A stretch of DNA of 29,237 nt from an uncultured Collinsella sp. (lineage in GTDB: Bacteria; Actinomycetota; Coriobacteriia; Coriobacteriales; Coriobacteriaceae), in contig CAAECF010000023.1 in NCBI GenBank assembly GCA_900754275.1, forward strand, positions 1 through 29,237. Direction: 5' to 3'. Below are positions 6,578-15,796 of this stretch, in pieces (the stretch's first letter is position 1; each line of letters begins with the position of its first letter). The notes beneath the pieces are model-generated. The model saw only the letters and a list, made by a program, of their open reading frames with translations. It was not told where the DNA came from and did not search any database. Position numbers and translations under genes: made by a program.

Positions 6578-7438
6578 CTAGTGGATGGGCTGGTAACGAG
6601 GGCAGTAGCTGATGGCGATGGCGTCGACGCCTACATGGGTGGCGATGGTGCAGCCGATGGGGCCGGTGCCGGCGTCCACGTAGTCCCGGCCTGCGAGCGC
6701 TTGGCTGACGAGCTTTTGCTCCTCAGCGGCGCCGGTCGTGAGTACGCGCACGCTGGAGCCCGGATGCTCGGCCAAAAATGCGAGGCAATCGGTCATGGTG
6801 TTGGCAACGATGCGCTTGGCGCCGCGGCCCTTTTTGACGGCCTTGATCTCGCCCGATTTCCACTCCGGCGAAACGGCCAGGCGAATGTTGAGCATCTGCG
6901 TCAACTGGCCGGCGAGCTTGGGCGCGCGGCCGTTCTTAACGAGGTTCTCGAGCGTGCGCGGAATCAGCAACAGGTGGGCGTCGGGCAGGGTCGCGCGGAT
7001 CTGCGCCTCGGTCTCGTCCAGGCTGCGGCCGTCCTCGCGCATGGCCAGCGCGTACTCCACCAGCAGGCCCTCGGCGCCCGAGCCGGTGCGCGAATCGATG
7101 CAGCGCACGTCGAGCTCGTGGGTTTCGGCCGTCAGGCATGCGTTGGCATAGCAGGCGGACCACTCGCTGCATAGCGAGATAAAGATCGCGCTATCGTGGC
7201 CGTCGGCGCGTACGCGGTCGAAGAGTGCCTTGAACTCGCCGGCGCTCGGCTGCGAGGTGTGCGGCAGCTGCTCGGAGCCGGCCATGCGGGCGACGTACTC
7301 CTCGGCGGTAATCTGCACCTGGTCGAGCAGGTCCTCGCCCTCGATAATCACATGCAGCGGAATCACGTAAATGCCGAGCTCTTGGGCGCGGGCGGGGGAG
7401 ATGTCCGACGTGGAGTCGGTTATGATGGCAAAAGACAT
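6578..7438 (-). CDS. DegV-family fatty-acid-binding protein (FakB-like)
   Basis: This 286-aa protein starts with the DegV signature FAIITDSTSDIS, followed by HTSQPSAGEF (family TSQPS, contacting the fatty-acid carboxylate) and ISLCSEWSAC. The C-terminal half contains GSSVRVLTTGAAEE and ends with a glycine-rich sheet region (DAGTGPIGCTIATHVG). FakB proteins bind fatty acids and present them to FakA kinase for phospholipid synthesis; no fakA is visible here. The ATG at 7438 follows AAAGG by a normal spacer; an upstream in-frame start at 7495 has no ribosome site. It is transcribed divergently from the HAD phosphatase gene. A FakB role is family knowledge; the ligand is unknown. Confidence 0.9.
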   Translation of the reverse strand: MSFAIITDSTSDISPARAQELGIYVIPLHVIIEGEDLLDQVQITAEEYVARMAGSEQLPHTSQPSAGEFKALFDRVRADGHDSAIFISLCSEWSACYANACLTAETHELDVRCIDSRTGSGAEGLLVEYALAMREDGRSLDETEAQIRATLPDAHLLLIPRTLENLVKNGRAPKLAGQLTQMLNIRLAVSPEWKSGEIKAVKKGRGAKRIVANTMTDCLAFLAEHPGSSVRVLTTGAAEEQKLVSQALAGRDYVDAGTGPIGCTIATHVGVDAIAISYCPRYQPIH

Positions 7439-7594
7439 AATTGCACCTTTCGTTGGGGCGCGGCAGCGCCGCCTTCTGAAAGCAAAGTGCGACAAGTATA
7501 GTGGAGTTGCTCTACATTGCTAGGTTCAATTGTTGAATAGTCAACAGTTTGAAGCGGTGGTGTGGAAATCATCAACTGGGGAAGAAGGGTGCCG
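7439..7594. promoter_or_regulatory. Divergent promoter region, degV-like gene and HAD phosphatase
   Basis: TATAGT at 7497-7502 on the plus strand overlaps TATACT (complement of 7495-7500) on the minus strand, so the two outward promoters may share a -10 region. No convincing -35 is seen for either. A small inverted repeat GTTGA-ATAG-TCAAC sits at 7532-7545. Confidence 0.35.
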
Positions 7595-8257
7595 ATGGCG
7601 GCATTGCAACTTTGCGAGCGGCCGGTTGTGCTGTTCGATTTTGACGGCACGGTGGCAGATACGGGCCGGGCGGTGATGACCTCGACGCGCAAGACGCTTT
7701 CCGCGCGCGGGTTTTCGGAAGCGCAGATGGGTGATCTGCGCCGCATGATCGGGCCGCCCCTGTGGAAGAGCTTTCACGACTTTTACGGCTTTTCCCGCGA
7801 GGAGTCGCTTGTGGTGGCCGATGAGTACCGCGCCTTTTTTGATGAACTGGGACCGGAGGAGTATCCCGTGTTCAATGGGGTCCCCGAGCTGCTGGATGGG
7901 TTGGTCGCCCAAGGCAAACGTATGGCCGTGGCGACGTCGCGCATGGAGGCCAAGTGCATCGACATGGTGCGTGAGCTCGGGCTCTCTCAGTTTGAGGCGG
8001 TGATTGGCATGAATCCGCCGCAGGGACGCGAGACCAAGGCCGATTCGGTCCGCGATGCCCTGGCGGCGCTCGGCGCGACGGCCGACGATGCCGTGATGAT
8101 CGGCGATCGCTTTAACGATGTGGAGGGCGCGCACGCAATGGGCGTGCCGTGCATCGGCATCTATTCGGGCGCGGCGGCGCCGGGCGAGCACGAGGCGGCG
8201 GGTGCCGATGCGGTGGTGCACTCGGTGGCCGAGCTTGCTAAACTTTTCGCTATCTAA
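7595..8257 (+). CDS. HAD-superfamily phosphatase, phosphoglycolate phosphatase (Gph)-like
   Basis: This 220-aa class I HAD hydrolase carries all motifs: nucleophile DFDGTVADT (Asp15, Asp17), motif II AVATSR, motif III Lys in ETKADSV and motif IV GDRFNDVEGA. The helical cap after motif I is of C1 type as in Gph/PGMB relatives. Substrates are probably small phosphorylated metabolites, which the sequence does not specify. The ATG at 7595 was chosen because GAAGAAGG lies 6 nt upstream; a GTG at 7562 would add 11 residues without a good ribosome site. The dipeptidase gene follows 54 bp later, across a 16-bp GC palindrome (8273-8288), and may be cotranscribed. Confidence 0.88.
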   Translation: MAALQLCERPVVLFDFDGTVADTGRAVMTSTRKTLSARGFSEAQMGDLRRMIGPPLWKSFHDFYGFSREESLVVADEYRAFFDELGPEEYPVFNGVPELLDGLVAQGKRMAVATSRMEAKCIDMVRELGLSQFEAVIGMNPPQGRETKADSVRDALAALGATADDAVMIGDRFNDVEGAHAMGVPCIGIYSGAAAPGEHEAAGADAVVHSVAELAKLFAI

Positions 8258-8272
8258 TGACGTAATGTGAGG

Positions 8273-8288
8273 GGCGAGCGCGCTCGCC
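8273..8288. repeat. 16-bp GC-rich palindrome between the HAD and dipeptidase genes
   Basis: GGCGAGCGCGCTCGCC is a perfect palindrome with no loop, 15 bp past the HAD stop and just before the AAGGAGGT ribosome site (8299-8306) of the dipeptidase gene. As RNA it could form only a shorter hairpin. It may be a protein-binding site or a weak 3' structure. Confidence 0.4.
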
Positions 8289-8311
8289 GCTCATTGGTAA
8301 GGAGGTCGTCC

Positions 8312-9748
8312 ATGAATCAGGTGGAGCAGAGCGTTGCCGAATATGTCGACGAGGTCTGGGAAGATGTCGTCGCCGATATCGAGCAGCTGGTGAGCTATCC
8401 GTCTGTGGCCGTTGCTGCCGATGCGGAGCCCGGTGCGCCGTTTGGCCGCCCGGTCCGTGATGCGCTCGATTGCGCGCTCGGCATTGCGCAAAAGCTCGGC
8501 TACCAGACGAGCGATGACGAGGGCTTTGTGGGCATCGCCGATATTCCGGGTCGCGGCGATAAGCAGCTCGCGACTATCTGCCATGTGGACGTGGTGCCTG
8601 CCGGCCCCGGCTGGAATACCGACCCATTTGCGATGGAGCGTCGCGAGGGCTGGCTGCTCGGCCGCGGCGTGATCGACGACAAGGGCCCGGCGGTGCTGTC
8701 GCTCTACGCTGGCGCTTATCTGCTCAAACACGGCATTGTGCCGCGCTATACCTTCCGCGCGCTGCTGGGCTGCGATGAGGAAGTGGGCATGTCCGACGTT
8801 CACCATTATCTGGAGAACCACGCAGACCCCGACTTTCTGTTTACGCCCGATGCCGAGTTCCCGGTCTGCAATGCCGAGAAGGGCCAGTTTGGGGCGACAT
8901 TTGTGAGCTCCAAGATCGACGGCGGTCGTATTGTGTCCTGGAGCGGTGCCGAGGCGAGCAACGCCATTCCGTCGCAGTCTGTCTGCGAGCTTGCGATTGA
9001 CGCCGATGAGCTGCCGGCACCGGTCGAGAACGCCGACCGCCTGGAGATCACAGCACTCGACAACGGACATGCCCAGATTTTCGCCCACGGCATTGGCGGT
9101 CATGCCTCGATGCCCGAGGGAACGATCAATGCCGTCGGCCTCATCGTGGCGTATCTGCGCGAGGCCGAGGATGCGTTTGGTGCGCGCGACGAGCGCCTGC
9201 TGAGACCTGCCGAGCACGAGTTCGTCAAGTTCCTGGCTTTTGTGCATGCGGACGCCTATGGCCGCGGCCTAGGTATCGATGCGACGAGTCCGGCGTTTGG
9301 CCCGCTTACCTGCAACGCTGGCGTCACCCGCGTGGCGGATGGCCATATTGAGCAGGTCATCGACGTGCGCTTCCCCGACAGCACGAGTGCCGATACCATC
9401 CGCGAGCAGCTCGATCCGCTCGTGGGCCGTTTTGGCGTGACGTGCCGTGTGGGTCGTGCGAAGGTGCCGTTCTCGGTCTCTGCCGACGATCCGGCCGTGA
9501 AGGCGCTTATTGATACCTATAACGAGTTTACGGGCAAGCATGCTGAGCCCTTTGCCATGGGCGGCGGCACGTACGCACGCAACTTTGCCCGCGCCGTCTC
9601 GTTTGGCCCCGAGGAGACCGGCCTGGAGCTGCCCGCATGGGGCGGCCAGATGCACGGCCCCAATGAGTGCGCCAACGAGGAACAGCTCAAGCAGGCGCTC
9701 AAGATTTATATCGTGGCGATCTTACGTTTGAACGAGCTTGAGCTTTAA
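8312..9748 (+). CDS. M20-family dipeptidase, PepV-like
   Basis: This 478-aa cytosolic Zn-dependent peptidase should release amino acids from dipeptides. Metal ligands are His91 and the catalytic Asp93 (ICHVDVVPAG), the bridging Asp at 122-123 (GRGVIDDKGP), the general-base/metal Glu156-Glu157 (GCDEEVGM), Asp180 (FTPDAEFP) and a C-terminal His (GQMHGPNE). The lid/dimerisation segment includes GIGGHASMPEGTINAV. Length and the GGGTYAR segment match PepV (TIGR01887) rather than ArgE/DapE. AAGGAGGT 5 nt before the ATG is a strong ribosome site and overrides an upstream in-frame start at 8267. Confidence 0.92.
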   Translation: MNQVEQSVAEYVDEVWEDVVADIEQLVSYPSVAVAADAEPGAPFGRPVRDALDCALGIAQKLGYQTSDDEGFVGIADIPGRGDKQLATICHVDVVPAGPGWNTDPFAMERREGWLLGRGVIDDKGPAVLSLYAGAYLLKHGIVPRYTFRALLGCDEEVGMSDVHHYLENHADPDFLFTPDAEFPVCNAEKGQFGATFVSSKIDGGRIVSWSGAEASNAIPSQSVCELAIDADELPAPVENADRLEITALDNGHAQIFAHGIGGHASMPEGTINAVGLIVAYLREAEDAFGARDERLLRPAEHEFVKFLAFVHADAYGRGLGIDATSPAFGPLTCNAGVTRVADGHIEQVIDVRFPDSTSADTIREQLDPLVGRFGVTCRVGRAKVPFSVSADDPAVKALIDTYNEFTGKHAEPFAMGGGTYARNFARAVSFGPEETGLELPAWGGQMHGPNECANEEQLKQALKIYIVAILRLNELEL

Positions 9749-9795
9749 GGCTGCGGCGTTTTAACAACTTAGCACCCCTTTCGTCCGGGCTTTTT

Positions 9796-9864
9796 AAGTT
9801 GCGGTGGAATAGTTCCTAGAATGGGCCATTTGATGGCCAAGCAGGAACTATTTCACCGCAACTT
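9796..9864. repeat. Structured repeat family 2, copy 3
   Basis: A 22-bp stem pairs 9796-9817 with 9843-9864, with one G-T pair. A perfect inner hairpin GGCCAT (9824-9829) / ATGGCC (9833-9838) sits in the loop. The downstream sequence TTTGTTTTTATT makes this copy a plausible intrinsic terminator for the dipeptidase gene. Together with the PHO-box region it accounts for the 320-bp gap before pstS. Confidence 0.75.
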
Positions 9865-9905
9865 TGTTTTTATTGGTGTAAAAGGCGGGTCATGCTTGGT
9901 GGCGG

Positions 9906-9923
9906 GTTTGTTATCCGTTTGTA
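9906..9923 (+). promoter_or_regulatory. Candidate PHO box upstream of pstS
   Basis: GTTTGTT at 9906-9912 and GTTTGTA at 9917-9923 are direct 7-mers separated by 4 bp, giving the 11-bp periodicity of known PhoB/PhoP boxes. A third, weaker unit may follow. The placement about 145 bp before pstS fits phosphate-starvation control. No clear -10 could be fixed. Confidence 0.45.
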
Positions 9924-10026
9924 AAGGCTGGGCAGAGCTTGCGGTAAGGGTCTATCAAATGTCCGTAAGAAACCGCAGATAAGGCGGTCGTCGCCCGATC
10001 GAGACCGTATCTTTCCAAACAGCAAA

Positions 10027-10043
10027 GCGGGCAGGGTGCCCGC
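10027..10043 (+). other. Short hairpin in the pstS leader
   Basis: GCGGGCA (10027-10033) pairs with TGCCCGC (10037-10043) around GGG. It lies 26 nt before the pstS ATG and just before the GAAAGGAAG ribosome site. No T-run follows, so termination is unlikely; it may stabilise the mRNA. Confidence 0.4.
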
Positions 10044-10068
10044 GAGTCGCATGTATGAAAGGAAGATC

Positions 10069-11004
10069 ATGCTCGATCAGGCTTATTCTCGTCGTCAGTT
10101 CCTCGGCCTCGCTGGTGGTCTTGCCAGCATCGTCGGTCTCGGTCTCGTTGGTTGTGGCGGCTCCGGCGCATCCGACGCCGCCGCCAAGGGTAGCGCCGCC
10201 GCCGAGTCCGTCTCCGGCGAGGTGACCTACGACGGCGCCTCCTCGTTCCAAGCTCTCGTCGAGGCCGCTGCCGAGAAGTTCATGGATGCCAACCCCGACG
10301 TCTCCGTCTCCGGTTCGGGCAACGGTTCGGGCAAGGGCCTGACCGCTGTCGCCGCCGGCACCGTTACCATCGGTAACTCCGACGTCTTTGCCGAGACCAA
10401 GCTCGAGGCCGATCAGGTCAAGAACCTCGTTGACCACGAGGTCGCCGTTGTGGGTATGGGTCCCGTCGTCTCCAAGAACGTGAAGGTCGACGACCTGTCC
10501 CTCGAGCAGCTCAAGGGCATCTTCTCCGGCCAGATCACCAACTGGAAGGAGGTCGGCGGTGACGACGCTACCATCGTCGTCCTCAACCGCAAGGCCGGCT
10601 CCGGCACCCGCGCCACCTTCGAGGCCGCCGTCTTTGGCGATGAGGCCGTCGACTTTAAGGGCGACGCCGAGCTCGACAAGTCCGGCGATGTCCAGACTCA
10701 GATGGGCAGCACCGACAACGCCATCTCCTACCTCGACTTCTCGCACTTCGATGACTCCAAGTTCAACGCCATCAAGGTCGAGGGCGTCGAGCCCAAGAGC
10801 GCAAACGTCACCGACGACTCCTTCAAGATCTGGGCTACCGAGCACATGTACTGCGCAAAGGACGCCGACGAGGCCACCAAGGCCTTCCTGGAGTTCATGC
10901 TCTCCGACGACGTCCAGGGCAAGCTCGTCGAGGAGCAGGGCTTCATTCCCGTCTCTGCCATGAAGGTCGTCAAGGACGCCAGCGGCAAGGTCTCCTCTAA
11001 ATAA
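10069..11004 (+). CDS. pstS: Phosphate ABC transporter substrate-binding lipoprotein PstS
   Basis: This 311-aa phosphate-binding protein begins with a twin-arginine-type lipoprotein signal: SRRQFLGLAGG, a hydrophobic stretch, then the lipobox LVGC with Cys as the probable lipidated residue, so it is anchored on the outer face of the membrane. A Ser/Gly/Ala linker follows. Phosphate-contacting motifs visible are DGASSF, GSGNGSGKGL, IGNSDVF and KAGSGTRATFE. It delivers phosphate to PstC/PstA. The ATG at 10069 was chosen for the purine-rich GAAAGGAAG; an upstream GTG at 10036 would place residues before the signal. It is the first gene of pstSCAB, 24 bp before pstC. Confidence 0.95.
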   Translation: MLDQAYSRRQFLGLAGGLASIVGLGLVGCGGSGASDAAAKGSAAAESVSGEVTYDGASSFQALVEAAAEKFMDANPDVSVSGSGNGSGKGLTAVAAGTVTIGNSDVFAETKLEADQVKNLVDHEVAVVGMGPVVSKNVKVDDLSLEQLKGIFSGQITNWKEVGGDDATIVVLNRKAGSGTRATFEAAVFGDEAVDFKGDAELDKSGDVQTQMGSTDNAISYLDFSHFDDSKFNAIKVEGVEPKSANVTDDSFKIWATEHMYCAKDADEATKAFLEFMLSDDVQGKLVEEQGFIPVSAMKVVKDASGKVSSK

Positions 11005-11028
11005 GTAACCGCCCCGGAAAGGTTTGCA

Positions 11029-11937
11029 ATGGCAAAACAGCTGCCAAAGCGCGACCTTGAGAACGTGGGCCTGGGCGTCACGGGTGCGTGCGTAGCGCTC
11101 GTGACGCTTGTCGTTGCCGCGCTCATCTTTATGGTCGCCCAAAAGGGCCTCTCGGCTTTTGTCAAGGACGGCGTCTCGGTCGTCGAGTTCTTTGCCGGCA
11201 CCAAGTGGGACCTGGCCAACACAGCCGAAAACGGCCTGCCTTATACCGGCGCCCTGCCCCTGATCGTCACCTCGTTTGCGGTCATGGTGCTCTCCACGCT
11301 TATCGCGCTGCCCATCGCCATCGGCTCTGCCATCTTTGCGGTCGAGATCCAGCCTAAGTTTGGTTCCAAGATCTTTCAGCCGCTTATTGAGCTTTTGACC
11401 GGCATTCCCTCGGTCGTCTTTGGCCTGATCGGCTTTCACGTGGTCGTCGGTCTTATGAAGAGCGTTTTCCACGTGAGCACGGGTCTGGGTATCTTGCCCG
11501 GCGCTATCGTGCTGGCAGTCATGATTCTGCCGACGATGACCACGCTTTCGGTCGATGGCCTGCGCGCTGTGCCCGACAGCTACCGTCAGGGCTCGCTCGC
11601 GCTGGGCTACACCCGCTGGCAGACCATCTGGCACGTGGTGCTCAAGTCCGCCATGCCGTCGCTCATGACCGCGGTCATCCTTGGCATGACCCGCGCCTTT
11701 GGCGAAACGCTCGCCGTGCGCATGGTTATCGGCGGCATCGAGGCCATGCCGACGTCGCTGCTGTCGCCGGCGTCCACCATCACCACCACGCTCACCACGT
11801 CCATGGCGGTCTATGCCGAGGGCTCGGCCCAGGACGATGTCCTGTGGGCGCTCGGTTTGCTGCTGATGGGCATGAGCCTCATCTTCATCCTGATCATCCA
11901 TCTCATTGGCCGCAAGGGGGCGAAGGCTCGTGGCTAG
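11029..11937 (+). CDS. pstC: Phosphate ABC transporter permease PstC
   Basis: This 302-aa inner-membrane permease forms the transport channel with PstA. About six hydrophobic helices are evident, the first near residues 17-40. The ABC-permease EAA loop, which docks with PstB, is seen as YRQGSLALGYTRWQTIWHVV, and GIPSVVFGLIGF is typical of PstC. The ribosome site GGAAAGG lies a few nt upstream. The stop codon overlaps the proposed GTG start of pstA by 8 nt, indicating tight translational coupling. Confidence 0.95.
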   Translation: MAKQLPKRDLENVGLGVTGACVALVTLVVAALIFMVAQKGLSAFVKDGVSVVEFFAGTKWDLANTAENGLPYTGALPLIVTSFAVMVLSTLIALPIAIGSAIFAVEIQPKFGSKIFQPLIELLTGIPSVVFGLIGFHVVVGLMKSVFHVSTGLGILPGAIVLAVMILPTMTTLSVDGLRAVPDSYRQGSLALGYTRWQTIWHVVLKSAMPSLMTAVILGMTRAFGETLAVRMVIGGIEAMPTSLLSPASTITTTLTTSMAVYAEGSAQDDVLWALGLLLMGMSLIFILIIHLIGRKGAKARG

Positions 11938-12852
11938 CATGCGCATCCATATCGACGAGGCAAGACTCGGGCGTGTCCAAAAGCAGGACCGCATCGCCAC
12001 GGGCGTGCTGACGGCAATTGTCGCCATCGTCATGCTCATCGTCGTCTCCATGGTGGCCTACATCCTGTTCGAGGGCATCTCGACGCTGTTCCAACCGGGC
12101 TTCCTCACGCAGCCCGCGCGCGCCAACGGAACCCAGGGCGGCGTGCTCTACCAGCTGTTCGACTCGTTCTACCTGCTGCTGATCACCTTAGGTATATCGG
12201 TGCCCATCAGCCTGGGCGGCGCGGTGTTCTTGGTTGAGTACGCGCCGGACGGACCCATCCGCGACATCGCCTCCACCGCCATCGAGACGCTGTCCTCGCT
12301 GCCCTCCATTGTCGTGGGCATGTTCGGCTTTCTGGTGTTCTCGGTGCAGCTGGGCTGGAAGTACTCCATCATCTCCGGCGCCGTCGCGCTCACCATGTTC
12401 AACATCCCCATCCTGGTGCGCGTGATTCAGCAGGCGCTCGAGGACGTGCCGCAGGCCCAGCGCGATGCGTGCCTGGCCATGGGCCTCACTCGCTGGGAGG
12501 CCACACTGCACATCCTGATTCCCGAGGCCATGCCCGCCATCGTGACCGGCATCGTGCTTTCGGCCGGCCGCGTGTTTGGCGAGGCCGCGGCGCTGCTCTT
12601 TACCTCGGGCATGAGCTCGCCGGTTCGCCTGAACTTCTTGAGTTTTAACCTGTCGAGCCCCACCTGCGCCTGGAACGTGTTCCGTCCCGGCGAGTCGCTC
12701 GCCGTTCATATCTACAAGATCTATGGCGAGGGCAGCCCCGAGGCCCAGCAGATCGTCTGGGGCACCGCGGCACTGCTGATGATTTGCGTGCTGCTGTTTA
12801 ACGTAGTCGCCCGTATCGTGGGCAAGCAACTGGCAAGGAGGATGACGGCCGA

Positions 12853-12856
<4 letters not shown>
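11930..12856 (+). CDS. pstA: Phosphate ABC transporter permease PstA
   Basis: This 308-aa permease pairs with PstC. Six hydrophobic segments are visible, the first at TAIVAIVMLIVVSMVAYILF, and the EAA loop is AQRDACLAMGLTRWEATLHI. SLPSIVVGMFGF parallels GIPSVVFG of PstC. The start is uncertain. GTG at 11930 has AAGGGGG 9 nt upstream and overlaps pstC by 8 nt; ATG at 11939 would drop three residues but sits 12-18 nt from the purine tract. The 3' end overlaps pstB as ATGA. PstA is unambiguous from context and sequence. Confidence 0.93.
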
Positions 12857-13725
<869 letters not shown>

Positions 13726-13781
13726 TCCGGGACATGCTTGAGGCCCGCGGCGGCCACGGCCCCCGCGGGACTGATTGGAGA

Positions 13782-13818
13782 GGCGGGTCATCTCTTTTGC
13801 GAGATGGCCCGCCTTTTT
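13782..13818 (+). terminator. Intrinsic terminator of pstSCAB
   Basis: GGCGGGTCATCTC (13782-13794) pairs with 13801-13813 (one G-T pair) around TTTTGC, followed by TTTTT at 13814-13818. This is a canonical rho-independent terminator 57 nt after the pstB stop. Confidence 0.9.
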
Positions 13819-13835
13819 GCTCTGCGACCGAAACG

Positions 13836-13870
13836 ACCACCACAAAGGGGACAGGCACCTTCGTGGTGGT
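13836..13870. repeat. REP-like palindrome (AAAGGGGACAGGCACC type), copy 1
   Basis: ACCACCAC (13836-13843) pairs with GTGGTGGT (13863-13870) and, past one mismatch, AAGG pairs with CCTT. The asymmetric centre reads GGGGACAGGCACC. A perfect 13-bp-stem copy in the opposite orientation is at 26522-26556, so this is a dispersed family. It sits in the leader of the ABC-F gene. Confidence 0.65.
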
Positions 13871-13930
13871 TTGGGGTGGGGCTCGCTGCTATCATGGACA
13901 ACGTTGAATTTCTACGAAGGAGCAGGGCAT

Positions 13931-15790
13931 ATGGCGATTCTTTTGGGATGCGATTCCATCAGCCTAGAGTTTCCCACCAAGCATATTTTCGATAGCGTGA
14001 CGCTCGGCGTGGGCGAGGGCGACCGCATTGGTATTGTCGGTAAAAACGGCGACGGCAAGTCGACGCTGCTGAGCGTGCTCGCCGGCACGCTGGAACCCGA
14101 CGACGGACGCGTGACGCACCGCCGCGGCACCACGATCGGACTGCTCGGCCAAAAGGACAACCTGGTCGATACCGACACCGTGCATCATGCCGTCGTGGGC
14201 GACGCGCCCGAGTATGAGTGGGCGTCGAGTCCGCGTACGCGCCAGATTCTGGCCGGCCTCATCAGCGATGTGCCCTGGGAAGGCACAGTGGGCGAGCTTT
14301 CGGGCGGTCAGCGCCGTCGCGTGGACCTTGCGCGCCTGCTGATCGGCAACTACGACGTGCTCATGCTCGACGAGCCCACCAACCACCTGGACATGCGTAC
14401 CATCAACTGGCTTGCGCGTCACTTAAAGGCCCGCTGGCAGCGCGGTCAGGGCGCCATGCTCGTGGTCACGCATGACCGCTGGTTCTTGGACGAGGTCTGC
14501 ACCAGCATGTGGGAGGTCCACGACGGCCAAGTCGACCCCTTCGAGGGCGGCTACTCGGCCTACATCCTGCAGCGCGTGGAGCGCGATCGCATGGCCGCGG
14601 TTACCGAGGAGCGCCGTCGCAACATGGCGCGCAAGGAGCTCGCGTGGCTGAGCCGCGGCGCCCAGGCGCGTTCCACCAAGCCCAAGTTTCGCGTGGATGC
14701 CGCTCGCGAGCTGATTGCCGACGTGCCGCCTGTGCGCGACGAGCTGGAGCTCAAGCGCCTGGCGGTGAGCCGTCTGGGCAAGCAGGTTATCGACGTGGTC
14801 GACGTGGACGCCGGCTATGCGGATACCGACGGCGCGCCCAAGCAGGTGCTCTCCGACGTGACCTGGCTCATTGGTGCGGGCGACCGCTATGGTCTTTTGG
14901 GCGAGAACGGCGCCGGCAAGTCGACGCTGCTCGACGTGATCCAGGGCAAGATCGCGCCCCTGCGCGGTCGCGTGAAGATTGGCCAGACGGTGCGCTTTGG
15001 CGTGCTGTCGCAGCAGCTCGAAGAGCTCGAGCCCTACATGGGCGACACGATCCGCGAGGTGCTCAGCAACTATAAGAAGTACTACGTCATCGACGGCAAG
15101 GAGACTTCGCCCGAGAAGCTCTGCGAGCGTCTGGGCTTTACGACGCAGCAGCTCTGGAGCCGCATCGGCGATCTTTCGGGCGGCCAGCGCCGTCGCCTGT
15201 CGCTGCTGCTGACAATCCTGGACGAGCCCAACGTGCTCATCCTGGACGAGCCCGGCAACGACCTCGATACCGACATGCTGGCGATTGTCGAGGATCTGCT
15301 CGACGGCTGGCCTGGCACGCTGATCCTAGTGACGCACGACCGTTTCCTCATGGAGCGCGTGACCGACCAGCAGTGGGCGCTGCTCGACGGCCACCTGACG
15401 CATATGCCCGGCGGCGTGGATCAGTCCCTGCGCCTGTGCAACGCCACCGCCGAGGGCGAGCCCGTGGGCGCGCCGAGCGCCAAGACCGGCACGTTCGACA
15501 CCGGCGCCGCAGCGGTTGCGGCCGAAAAGCCCAAGACGAGCGGGCAGCCCAATGGCCTTTCCAACGCCGAACGCCAGAAGCTTCGCCGCGAGGTGAGTTC
15601 GCTCGAGCGCAAGATGGAGACGCAGCGCGCTCGCGTGGAGGAGGCCGAGGCCGCCATGGCCCAGGTCGATCCCACCAACTACACGGCGCTGGGCGAGCAG
15701 CAGGCAAAGATCGACGAGGCCCACGCCGCCATGGACGAGCTGGAGATGGCGTGGCTCGAGGCGAGCGAAAAGCTCGAGGGCGAGGAGTAG
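13931..15790 (+). CDS. ABC-F family ATPase, Uup-like
   Basis: This 619-aa soluble protein has two ATP-binding cassettes and no membrane domain. Cassette 1 has GKNGDGKST, LSGGQRRRVDLARLL and DVLMLDEPTNHLD; cassette 2 has GENGAGKST, LSGGQRRRLSLLL and LILDEPGNDLDTD. After a Pro/Ala-rich linker the C-terminus (from about residue 540) is a charged coiled coil with RQKLRREVSSLERKME and a TNYTALGEQQ hinge, as in Uup. ABC-F proteins act on ribosomes to relieve stalled translation, and Uup also affects transposon excision. The start was chosen for AAGGAG 8 nt before the ATG; an earlier open frame to 13775 crosses the pst terminator. It shares an operon with the next HAD gene (6-bp gap). Confidence 0.9.
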   Translation: MAILLGCDSISLEFPTKHIFDSVTLGVGEGDRIGIVGKNGDGKSTLLSVLAGTLEPDDGRVTHRRGTTIGLLGQKDNLVDTDTVHHAVVGDAPEYEWASSPRTRQILAGLISDVPWEGTVGELSGGQRRRVDLARLLIGNYDVLMLDEPTNHLDMRTINWLARHLKARWQRGQGAMLVVTHDRWFLDEVCTSMWEVHDGQVDPFEGGYSAYILQRVERDRMAAVTEERRRNMARKELAWLSRGAQARSTKPKFRVDAARELIADVPPVRDELELKRLAVSRLGKQVIDVVDVDAGYADTDGAPKQVLSDVTWLIGAGDRYGLLGENGAGKSTLLDVIQGKIAPLRGRVKIGQTVRFGVLSQQLEELEPYMGDTIREVLSNYKKYYVIDGKETSPEKLCERLGFTTQQLWSRIGDLSGGQRRRLSLLLTILDEPNVLILDEPGNDLDTDMLAIVEDLLDGWPGTLILVTHDRFLMERVTDQQWALLDGHLTHMPGGVDQSLRLCNATAEGEPVGAPSAKTGTFDTGAAAVAAEKPKTSGQPNGLSNAERQKLRREVSSLERKMETQRARVEEAEAAMAQVDPTNYTALGEQQAKIDEAHAAMDELEMAWLEASEKLEGEE

Positions 15791-15796
15791 ACGAGG

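Noticed and set aside
8273..8288. Palindrome GGCGAGCGCGCTCGCC as an intrinsic terminator
   Set aside because: It has no loop bases and no T-run, and a ribosome site follows directly; it was listed only as a palindrome.
9955..12051. 698-codon minus-strand frame opposite pstSCA
   Set aside because: The opposite strand encodes pstS, pstC and pstA with all family motifs; this frame is their shadow and has a low-complexity, charged translation.
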